This document shows positions 46,796 to 55,186 of a DNA stretch of 64,000 nt, piece by piece. The position numbers and the translations under genes were made by a program. The notes beneath the pieces were generated by a model that saw nothing but the letters and a program-made list of their open reading frames with translations, did no database searches and was not told the origin of the DNA. The DNA lies in contig CP110632.1 of NCBI GenBank assembly GCA_026210745.1, positions 1,240,001-1,304,000 of the forward strand, given 5' to 3'. The stretch's first letter is position 1, and each line of letters starts with the position of its first letter. Source of the stretch: Exobasidium rhododendri (lineage: Eukaryota; Basidiomycota; Exobasidiomycetes; Exobasidiales; Exobasidiaceae).

Positions 46796-47797
46796 ATGGC
46801 CTCCAAGATACCCAATGCGCTGGCATCTACCTTTGTGTACATATACAACGCCTTTCGATCGTTGTTCAGCACGACGCACCTGACTACGGGAAAGTATACT
46901 GTCCTGCTGCACACGTCACCGCTGGTTCGGTACCAGTCACCACTGTACGTGGTCATCTCGTTGGTCACGCACGACGTCGATGCAACTACGACTATAGATC
47001 CCAGCAGTCTCAAGATCACACTGGTCAGAAGAGGATGGAGAGCGGGTTTGCTTGGATGGTCGGCTGCTAGGTACTTGGGCGTGTCACTGAAGAACGGCAT
47101 CGATATCTCGCCGGAACACCAAGAGAAGTGGGGCGCAGAAAGCGGTGGAGACGACGACATGGAGATGGAGCACAAGGGTCAAGAGGGCAAAGACGAAGAT
47201 CAAGTGGCTCTGCTGCCAAAACCTGCGCTGTCGACAAAGCGTCAAGAATCAATCGAAAAGCAGCTCAAGTCCACCACCATCCGTCATGGACTACCACCGC
47301 ACAAAGTGTTGGCTACTTGCCTTGTACGCATTCCTGCCCAGTCTGGAGATGGCTACTTTCGCTTGGCCATCGATGCCGCACGTCAGCCCACCGCCTTTTC
47401 GCCTAGCTTTCGAATCTTTTCACTGTCCCTCTCTTCGGCTTGCCCTCGAGGCTCTTCCTTGCTGCCTCCGACTGTCGTGCCCGAGCTGCTTCTCCGGACT
47501 CTCTCCACCATCCTCTACTCGGCCTTGCTGGCCCTGTTTCCCGTGGCAGCTATACTGGAAAAGGTCTTGCCAAGAAGCTGGGCGAGGTGGATGATGCTAA
47601 AACTCTACCGCTCTCTCGGAATGGAACAAAAGACTCAAAAGTTGATGAAGAATTACAACGTGCAAGAACGACTAGACGTAGCAAAGACACAAGTGGACCA
47701 GAAGATTCCTTGGGCAAGCGCTGGCATCCGCACTCAATTCGAGATCCGTAGAGACGAGCAACGGGGTGTCGGCGGAGTGACGTATGTGTGGAATTGA
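46796..47797 (+). CDS. Unknown protein, 333 residues, one hydrophobic segment
   Basis: I do not recognise it. The single exon starts at an ATG at 46796 (AAG before it). The first 110 residues are mixed, with FVYIYNAFRSLFSTTH and a beta-rich section (LYVVISLVTHDVDATTTIDP). Residues 115-150 are acidic and disordered. Residues 185-235 are again beta-like (GYFRLAIDAARQP, FRIFSLSLSS). A 20-residue hydrophobic stretch around TILYSALLALFPVAAI (about 253-270) could cross or dock on a membrane. The end (GIRTQFEIRRDEQRGVGGV) is conserved-looking. A peripheral membrane protein is possible; nothing more can be said. Confidence 0.7.
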   Translation: MASKIPNALASTFVYIYNAFRSLFSTTHLTTGKYTVLLHTSPLVRYQSPLYVVISLVTHDVDATTTIDPSSLKITLVRRGWRAGLLGWSAARYLGVSLKNGIDISPEHQEKWGAESGGDDDMEMEHKGQEGKDEDQVALLPKPALSTKRQESIEKQLKSTTIRHGLPPHKVLATCLVRIPAQSGDGYFRLAIDAARQPTAFSPSFRIFSLSLSSACPRGSSLLPPTVVPELLLRTLSTILYSALLALFPVAAILEKVLPRSWARWMMLKLYRSLGMEQKTQKLMKNYNVQERLDVAKTQVDQKIPWASAGIRTQFEIRRDEQRGVGGVTYVWN

Positions 47798-47969
47798 GTC
47801 CTCGCCAGGACTGTCTCTAGTTTTCTACAGTACTCCCGCTTCCTTTTCCTCGCGTCCTGTCAATGCAATTGTATGATCCTCGTCGTTTCCCATCGCACGC
47901 AGTGAAGCTCTCCTCTCTATGAAATGCCTCCCATCGAATCCTTTGCAATTTGGCTGCTGCAATGCATCG

Positions 47970-48496
47970 CTATCTGCCTGCCTGTCTCTTGGCGAGCAGG
48001 TATACCCTCAATTGATTCAATGCCAGTCCGCCCACGCCGTATACGGCCCCTTGAAGGATGGGCGACAAGATCTGATCTCGAACAGTGAGATAGAGCAGAG
48101 GCCACCTGTGAAAGATGTTCCTTGCGCGAGTCAGTGGCGCTCCCTCTCTCTCTCTCTCTCTCTCACACACACTCACCACTCGATACGCAGTCTGCCCAGC
48201 CACATCTCCGGCTCTCCTCTGGGCGATCGAGAGGTCATGACTCGCGGCGCTTTGTGCTTTTCTCTGCTCCCGTCCCCCTCCACCGAGCGTTGCCTTGACG
48301 ACCGACGCTCCTCCTTCATCTCCTCGGCTGCTTCTTCGTTCATCTCGTGCACAAAGCCCCTCACTGATGCCAGGTAGGATTGCTCGAATCGCATGTCGGG
48401 TATGGAAGTGATGGGAAGTTGCTTGACGTTGCTCTTCTTGCGTCGGGGCGCAGGCGAAGCGAAAGAAGCCAACGACGTTGATGAGCTGGCCGACAT
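47970..48496 (-). CDS. DUF1770-like small protein
   Basis: Two exons, 48496-48177 and 48105-47970, give 151 residues. The N-terminal half is Ser-rich and disordered, with PRRKKSN. The family signature seen is IPDMRFEQSYLASVRGF. The C-terminal exon carries WPLLYLTVRDQILSPILQG, followed by a hydrophobic segment (AVYGVGGLALNQLRVYL), probably a membrane helix or hairpin. The splice joins GAGTG to GTGGCC and restores RIEWWPLLY. A longer N-terminus from 48595 would need a TTG start. The function of DUF1770 proteins is unknown to me. Confidence 0.7.
48144..48172. repeat. CT then CA microsatellite in intron
   Basis: About ten CT units followed by four AC units in the DUF1770-like gene intron. On the coding strand they follow the GTGAGT donor directly. 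Confidence 0.9.
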
Positions 48497-49228
48497 GGGC
48501 GGAGCAGATCTAGTGAAGAGGGTGTCAGGGGAGGGGGCCGTGGTAAAAATTGGAAGACTTTGGGTGAAGTCAGTCCAACAATTGTAGGCCTGCAAGTCGG
48601 CGCTTATTTTCTGATCTTATTCCACCACTCTCGGTTTTTTCTCACGCGGTAATCTAGAACTCGAAATCGAGCTGCCGCCGTCGTCGCTCGAATAATACAC
48701 AATTCCTCGCACAGAGCTTGCTGGCTCGACTCTGCAATGCTGTCGTGTATACATACTTTGCGTTTACTCTACTGCAGTGCCTGAACTTACCTCTGCCAAG
48801 GTGTGCCGCACTCTGCCGTGGGATGAAAGGCTCCGATGACTATATGTGCAAGCTGCAACCGAGACGCCCGTCATCCCAGACGAGTGCACTCGAAGAGTGG
48901 TCTGATTCTCCAGCTCTACAACGGGGGCCATATTCTGTGCCTGCATTGTCACTCTCCAAGCGCGCACTCACAGTGTGGCTCACACAGATGCACAGTCGAA
49001 AGCTTCTACGACATTCGCCGGACATCGGTGTGCTATTGTCGACTGCCAGTCTGACGGCGCCGCTCTGTCTACCTTGAGAGGAGCAATTGTTGCGACACCC
49101 CGTCGTATTCCTGGCTACATTTTCCCGTACATCCCTCGCTGAAGGGTGAATTCCACATTCTGCAAAGTCTTTTCACCGTGCTCCTCCATCTGCAAGCCTT
49201 GACATCTACCTGCAAACACAGATTGAAA
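48497..49228. promoter_or_regulatory. Divergent region, DUF1770-like / Ulp1-like
   Basis: 732 bases containing the Cys-rich small ORF listed separately. Otherwise no gene seen. Confidence 0.4.
48836..49054 (+). CDS. Small Cys/His-rich ORF, 72 residues
   Basis: ATG-started frame with Cys pairs CASC (residues 4-7) and CLHC (35-38), then single Cys at 47 and 52 and a CYC (66-68), plus several His. The spacing is that of a possible two-site zinc fold, and LQLYNGGHILC reads like a beta hairpin leading to a Cys knuckle. It sits 175 bases upstream of the Ulp1-like start on the same strand. It could be a micro-gene, an upstream ORF in the Ulp1 leader, or a coincidence. No family is assigned. Confidence 0.3.
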   Translation: MTICASCNRDARHPRRVHSKSGLILQLYNGGHILCLHCHSPSAHSQCGSHRCTVESFYDIRRTSVCYCRLPV

Positions 49229-51413
49229 ATGGAAAAGCGTCCAGGTGAAGAGGACGAGACGTATGCAAAGCGCATCAAGATGTCATCTAAGAGAGCAAGA
49301 AGACGGGCAATGCTCAGCTCAGAGAGTATGAACGAGCCTTATACATACTTTGGTGACTCTACCGATCCTGAATTGAAGTCGCTCGGGGACGAAGAAGAAT
49401 TAGAAGCGGGAGAAGATGAAGAAAATGAAGAAGAAGAGGAAGAAGCGAAAGAAGAGGAAGTAAGAGAGGAGTTAGAAGAGGAATTGCAAAACCCACAAAA
49501 ATTTCAAGTGCATCTGCCTTCCATTCCGCATCATCAGGAAGCTGCTAGCTCTCTGAACCATCTATTTAGAAACACAAGACTTGGTTCTTCAAAGCGTGCT
49601 ACCGTGATTGACAACGATTTCGTTATGATGATGGCCAATGCTTTCGAAGAAGCAACCAGTCAGAGGCAACGTCTTACTAGTAAGATAGAGAAGAGTGTGG
49701 AAGAAGCAATCTGTGTACTGAAGGAAACCGTGGAGGATTACCACAAAGAATTGAAAAGATCCGTTGAAGATTACTCCATAGAAATGACAAGTGTGGATCA
49801 GAAGCTCTTGAAAAGGGTCCAACAAGCTCAATCGATTCGCTGCAAGGCAGAACCACTCGACTCGCTGCGAGACAAAGTTGTAGATTCTGTCAAAAGCACC
49901 TTTGCACCCGTCCTTGGTGAAGGAGGAACATTGCTTGATACAGTGGTCAAGAAGATAGCAACAGACTTCAAAGAGCACGGTCAAAACGTAGAAGGAAGAC
50001 ATGCGACAAACCAAGAAGGTCCAAAAGAGGTTGCCACAAAGGCAACAGATGCAAAGGCAATAGACACGACAGCGACAGATGCCACGACAGCGACAGATGC
50101 AGAGGCGATAGACACAACGGCGACAGATGCAAAGGCGGCAGACACGACAGCAAGAGATGCAAAGGCGACAGACACTGTGCCAGCAGTAGTGTCCAGCGTT
50201 TCTGCATCAAAGATCTCAGAAGTGCGCCAAGATGCTGGACGCCCTTCGAAGGACCACAATGCAAGCGGATCAACAAGTCAACTACAGCATGCTTTCGATG
50301 AGGATTCTGCTGGCGAAGGTGACGGCACAGTCGACCTGAGCATTGGGTACGAGGATACACCACGCAAGGTCATCAAGACATCACCTGTTGTTTTCAGATA
50401 TCCCATTACCTCGGATGAAGAAAGCACAAAGGACATCATAGCGGTCACAGCATCAGACATCGAGCGAGTACGAAAGGGCAGAATGCGTAAGTATTGAAGA
50501 GATTAAGCAGTGCAATAGATGATACTGACTGTGTATTTACTTCCCTACAGTCAGCGACAATTGCATTGAAGTTGCTTTCAAGGAACGACTCCAGTACATT
50601 GGCAAAGAGGTTCTAGCGCAGACACTCTTCCTACCACCACTGTGCTGGTCGGCCATCAACCGAAGTATATCGTGCACTGCAGTGAATTACTTGAAGTCAA
50701 GGAAGATCGACATCTTTGAGTACGAGAATATTGCGTTTATCATTCACGATGTTGACCATTGGGTATCTGCGGTGATCAGTCACACTGCCATCTCAATCAC
50801 GGAGGCTTTGCAATTGCACAAAGACAAGTCAAAAGCGAAGAAAGGGCCTAGCGAAGCAAGCGGATCAGGAGGGGGGCGCTTTCTTGATTCCGATGATAGC
50901 AGCTCAATTAGTAGTGATGACGAGTATGCATTGAGTCTTTCGCAGGAAGATGGAGGCGGAATTGCGGGCATGTTGGACCAGCAAGCAACACTGATCATCT
51001 TTGATTCACTTGTAGGTCGTCAAGCACAGCATGATCGCTACTTTGACCATATTAAGCGGTTCCTCTACGAGGTCGCGGCAGACAAGTATCCCAATATCAT
51101 CAAATCACAGTCTCAAGTCAAGCTCAAGTACCTGACTGCAGCGTCGCCAATCCAAGGGGATCAACCAGAGTGCGGAATCTACGCTATGCATGCACTCCAC
51201 ACCTTCATGTTATCTCCGTCTATCTTTATGTACAAAGGCATCCTTTTGAAGACCAAATTCAGTAAGGAGTGGAAGGAGTACTGGCAGACAGATCGAATCT
51301 CCGGCTGGACTGAGTGGATGCAGAAGAGATTCGACAAGCTGCAAAGATCGTACAAAGCAAACGAAAGCAAAGGCAAGGAGACAGGATCGGGAAGAGAGAT
51401 CTCGTTCAAGTAG
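49229..51413 (+). CDS. Ulp1-type SUMO/ubiquitin-like protease (C48) with long N-terminus
   Basis: C48 proteases remove SUMO or related modifiers through a His-Asp-Cys triad. Exons 49229-50486 and 50551-51413 (intron 64 bases) give 706 residues. The N-terminus has nuclear-signal-like basic clusters (SKRARRRAM), a Glu-rich tract at about 55-90, a coiled coil at about 140-210, and degenerate DTTATDAK-like repeats at about 270-315. The catalytic domain starts in IERVRKGRMLSDNCIEVAF, formed across the splice. Catalytic His is in VDHWVSAVI, Asp in LIIFDSLVG, and the oxyanion Gln and Cys in GDQPECGIYAMH. About 55 acidic, Ser-rich residues are inserted between His and Asp. The ECG in place of the usual DCG, the insertion and the unusual N-terminus make it a divergent member. 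Confidence 0.85.
50039..50181 (+). repeat. Degenerate repeat inside Ulp1-like gene
   Basis: Imperfect units around ACAGATGCAAAGGCAATAGA and GACACGACAGCGACAGATGC, encoding TDAKAIDTTATDA-like repeats about five times. Confidence 0.8.
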
Positions 51414-51776
51414 ACATGGAATTTTCAAGAGTGTGAATTACAAAGCTTCCTCCCCCACCCCTGCCCCGGGGATCACATACGACTTAGTTAAAGCAAACAT
51501 CAAAGACATGTAGCTTAGAAAAGAACCCATCCCCATTCTCTAGCGAACAAAGTGAAACGTTACAAACCATAGTATTTACCAATGCGATGTGTCCTTCAAG
51601 TCCTGTTCACCTGATATATTCGCTTTGGCCGCAGCATCTAGAAGGCGGCGGTAGGTCTTAGAGACAGCCCATGCAAGCGTGTCAAAGCGCTCGGCGCCTG
51701 CTTTACCTTTACCCTACTCCAGCCACCTTTTTGTAACGCTCCTCTTCCAGACTCCAAGGCTTTGTCAAACCACATC
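51414..51776. other. Intergenic, Ulp1-like to unknown multi-exon gene
   Basis: 363 bases between tandem plus-strand genes. No ORF or motif recognised. Confidence 0.4.
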
Positions 51777-53391
51777 ATGGACTCGTCAGTAGCAGGAGAG
51801 GAAAATGCTACAAGCGATGCCCCCTCATCAGCTATGCAAAGAGAAGAAGGGTTTGAGGCACTCCTTGCTGCGACCAAACTATCCATCAAAGCAGTGGTAG
51901 GTGTGCTGGGCTTGCCCGCACTGGATCCTTATTACGAGCAGGAAGCAATCAAGGTGTCATTGCGTAGTCAAGGCTATGTGAACTATGCAGCATCCCTGCC
52001 TAGTCCTCTGAAGGCACCTACAGACGGCTGGAAGGTACAAGCAAGCGCTGCTCTCCGTTGCGAAGAGGAGACGTTGGATGATCTACTGACCAATGGAAGT
52101 CAAAACAACGACAGCGATGAAGATGACAACAGCAACTTAACTTGTCATCCGTCCAGTTCGACACTGCCAACACCAGTGGGGCGAATAACGGACGACGAGG
52201 TAAGAGCGGAAAGGAAGAAGATGTTGGAGTCATTCAATAAGGGTGGAAAGGGGTTCAAGATTGATGAGACAAAGGCCACCGAAAGTATGATGTGAGTAGA
52301 TAAAGAATGAGTGCATCGGTGTGGCGTTGATGCTGAACACATATTCTTCTCTAGATGGGTCCTCTTGGAATGCTTCAAACCTCTTCTTGAGACGTACGCT
52401 GGACACCCACAAATGTTTCTAGCTCGACTCTCAAAAGATCGGGAATGCGACTACAGTGAAGTAGAAGTGATCATGGACAAGGTCCCTCACTCTGATTTAA
52501 TCGAAGAGAAGCTGATGGCAGCCGTGCGAGCATTAGATGGAAGAGGAGGTCCCGAGTCGTTGTTTCGCTTCTACGACCTTGGATGTTAATGCTTGGCTGT
52601 AAAGAAGGATTGCACCATTGGTCGCTGGGAGGAGGTGTCCCAGAAGCTTCACGTTAAACATGCCAGTAGTTTCAGAAATTACATGGCATATGCAGCTCGT
52701 CTAGTGCATTTATGCTATGCCTTAAGCCCTCGAAGTCTCTGGGGCTTACTGGTACTTTGTATGATGAAGTTTGACTTCAACAGGATCAGAACATCAACTC
52801 CACTCAAAGGGTCACTTTCAACGCTGTCTTGAGCCCCTCGCTTCAGACAAGCGCAGGCTCTGTATCTGTGGGCGTGCCGCCTAATTGGGCCAAGAAGATA
52901 GATGCTGTTGTTCGAGGCATGCTGCCTTTCTTAGGGTGAGTCCTTTTAAAGTTTAACAGCAACGTCTGCTGACTTCACACCCACTGTCCATATTCAGAAA
53001 GGTGTTTGTCTTCAATCTCAAGCATTGTCTTGCCAGCATGCCTGCAGTATTCAGGGAACGATTCATTGCACCTCAGGACAACGGCCTGGACTTTGGCATT
53101 CGGTGCTTGGGCTATCCCCATGCAGCCATCATCCACAATGCTTCCATGAGTGTTTTGAAGGAGAGCACAGTCAACAATAAGTACAAAGAGGGGTACCTCT
53201 GCATTGCAGGAGGCCAAGTTCGGTTGAAGGCTGTTGATTCCGCTGCACCTTACACGATGGATCGTTCCATAGAAGCATATGCCAATGTCATTGCATATCA
53301 AGACTTCTTTATTCTTACGCCTTTGCACAACAAAGCGAACCAAGCTAGACTGAATCCAGCGAACCAAGGGAATGATCCGGGAAACTTGTAG
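51777..53391 (+). CDS. Unknown multi-exon protein, about 442-458 residues
   Basis: No family recognised. The best model has five exons: 51777-52291, 52355-52523, 52605-52703, 52784-52935 and 52998-53391. The first splice (ATGAT/ATGG) is strong. The second intron (52524-52604, starts GTGCGAG, has GTTAATG before AAAG) carries the stop codon that otherwise ends a 249-residue product. The third donor is uncertain: 52704 gives an 80-base intron, while 52752 would give only 32 bases. The protein has an acidic disordered stretch at about 105-130 (NNDSDEDDNSN), helical middle sequence (WVLLECFKPLLETYAGHPQM), and a mixed C-terminus with NWAKKIDAVVRGMLPFLG and LDFGIRCLGYPHAAIIHNAS. Alternatively two genes adjoin here. 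It follows the Ulp1-like gene on the same strand. Confidence 0.5.
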
Positions 53392-53639
53392 TATAGTGTT
53401 AGTAAAAGCTACAGCGCTCGTTTGTTCAATCGTTATTAACTCACCTGAACGGCAAATGATCCAAAGACATAGAATACTAGAACAGCGATAAACACAAAGA
53501 CTTCGAAGGTGTGGTTGAGATTAAGCGGAAACGTTGTAATAAACCAGGATTGAGTCTTGGTCCACCAGTTCGAATTTGTATCTGCTGCTGCCTCGGCAGC
53601 AGCTGCTGAAGGATCTCCAGCGGCAGCACCAACGGTCAT
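53298..53639 (-). CDS. Unknown two-helix membrane protein, antisense overlap with neighbour
   Basis: Exons 53639-53445 and 53384-53298 join in frame to 93 residues. The intron is 60 bases, starts GTGAGT, carries an exact TACTAAC branch site and ends CAAG. The N-terminus is Ala-rich, followed by NWWTKTQSWFITTFPL. Helix 1 is TFEVFVFIAVLVFYVFGSFA; helix 2 lies in WFAGFSLAWFALL in the second exon, followed by a basic end (CKGVRIKKS). The last exon overlaps by 94 bases, in antisense, the final exon of the plus-strand gene ending at 53391. The perfect branch site and the hydrophobic match across the junction support it; no family is known to me. An upstream exon is possible. Confidence 0.45.
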
Positions 53640-54143
53640 ATCATGGCCATTGTTCGACAACGGGCAGACCAAGTTGCCAAGGACATGATCAGACGTCATC
53701 TCGCGGCAAACGAACGACAACTCCAACACACTCCGTACCCACATCATGAACGACAAGAATATCATTACCCACAGCAAGCACCACCACCACAACAACAACA
53801 ACAACAACAACAACAACACCTCCATCATCAACATCATCACTATCAACGACAACAGTTCCAATCACAGTATGCCTCTCACTCAATGCAACTCCAGCCAATC
53901 TCTCCCTTCTAAATATGCTCCTCCCCTTCCCTCGTGTCCCTTGCGTATTCAATGATATTACAATGCTCTCAAACAATGATGGTGTGATAGTGATGATGAT
54001 TATAACATAAGTGTATGAGGAAAATAGCGAATTACAGGAAGCTACGCTTTCTTGCAGACTACGACGCAGGCAGATCATCTACGAGGCCCATTTTTGATCT
54101 CTTTTGCACTCTTGCTTTCACGAATTGATTCAGCACTTATAGA
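53640..54143. other. Low-complexity region with competing Gln-rich ORF
   Basis: A plus-strand ATG ORF (53643-53912, 89 codons) is Gln/His-rich because of the CAC/AAC repeat. Its start lies directly against the start of the antisense membrane protein, so at most one of the two is likely to be right as drawn. The stretch 53913-54061 is AT-rich and ends in a CTTGCAG acceptor-like site. Confidence 0.4.
53780..53819. repeat. ACC/AAC trinucleotide microsatellite
   Basis: About three CAC units and nine to ten AAC units, read as a Gln run in one frame. Confidence 0.9.
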
Positions 54144-54647
54144 ATGGCAAGCAGCTCGACCTACGGAGCCATATCCTACTCCTTCGAAAGCCTTGCAAGA
54201 ATCCCTGCAGAAGCGTGGTGGAGTGGATGCTCTTTACTGGATGCTACGCTTCATCCAGTCAGAGAACGAAAATTTCCATCCGTAGTGAGACGCACTTCTG
54301 GATACCAAGGCCAAAGAAGGGCATACCGTAAGTTCTTGGAAGACGGCGAGGGCTATCAAGAGCTAAGCAATGAAGAGAAGGACAAGTTCGTGCCAGAAGT
54401 AGCGTACTGGCTGGGCTACGCTGTTGTTGACTGGAGTGATTGTTCCTTTACCAATCTCTCGTACAACGTCTTCTCCATCCAGCATATTGAGATAATGCTC
54501 AACAAACCAGACAACATAATGTCAATGCGATGGGACACATACCGTACATTGCTTGACAACCTTTTACAGAACAAACAAGAGACATGCGCTAATCCTCTTG
54601 CCACGATTGTCCCCCCGGTCCTCAAGAAGCCAAGAATCGTTAAATAG
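54144..54647 (+). CDS. Unknown ORF, 167 residues, with a competing upstream frame
   Basis: An uninterrupted ATG frame. From about residue 55 on (AYRKFLEDGEGYQELSNEEK, VAYWLGYAVVDWSD, IQHIEIMLNKPDNIMSMRW) it looks clearly coding. Over 54062-54281 the +1-shifted frame reads better (RIDSALIEWQAARPTEPYP, DALYWMLRFIQSENENFHP) and stops at 54283-54285. The two could be joined by a 38-base intron (54282-54319) or were split by a frameshift. A CTTGCAG just before the alternate frame suggests it is an internal exon of a larger gene. No function assigned. Confidence 0.45.
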   Translation: MASSSTYGAISYSFESLARIPAEAWWSGCSLLDATLHPVRERKFPSVVRRTSGYQGQRRAYRKFLEDGEGYQELSNEEKDKFVPEVAYWLGYAVVDWSDCSFTNLSYNVFSIQHIEIMLNKPDNIMSMRWDTYRTLLDNLLQNKQETCANPLATIVPPVLKKPRIVK

Positions 54648-55186
54648 AAGCAAGAGCCTGTCCCCAGACATTCTGTGACCACATCTCGAAAAGAAAAGAA
54701 AGCAATACCTTGAATTCATTTCCTCTCCTGTGACACATGCCGACTGCAGTTGCTTTTCCAAGCAAGTATCTCTCTAGCCCCACTGACAGTCTTTAGAAGT
54801 GTCGTCCATATCGAAAACTTTCTTGACTCCACGCCTGGTGCAAACAATCTTCTTTCGAGTTGTATTCGAGTCTACAGGAGAAGTCTGTCCCATTCGGTGT
54901 GCACGACTCTTCTTGAACGTCCCTACTTGCCCTCGTCATATCATCATCGGATCTGTGCCTCGTCATGCCATCTGTCGACTGAACGCTGTACAGCTCAATC
55001 ATTTTTGCAACGGCCCGTGAAGACGCGAACGTCGAGCCCGCGCCAGGAAGGAATCGCACTTCATCGCGCTCTCGAGGCCCGTAGAACAAGCTATCGAATT
55101 GTCCATGACGGTGGTCGGATGCTCATCTATAAATACACTTGGGGAGAGAAGGGGGGAAAAGGAGAAAGGGAGAGAGCGGGAAACAT
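54648..55186. other. Spacer at the right end of the unusual block
   Basis: 539 bases separating the unknown ORF from the convergent Kelch-BTB gene. No supported gene, and no inverted repeat or target duplication found by eye. Confidence 0.4.

Noticed and set aside
48361..48390. GCTCGAATCGC resembling a tRNA B box
   Set aside because: It is inside the coding exon of the DUF1770-like gene and no cloverleaf can be formed around it.
48500..55180. Terminal inverted repeats that would make the block a transposon
   Set aside because: None found by eye at either end, and no transposase-like protein recognised.
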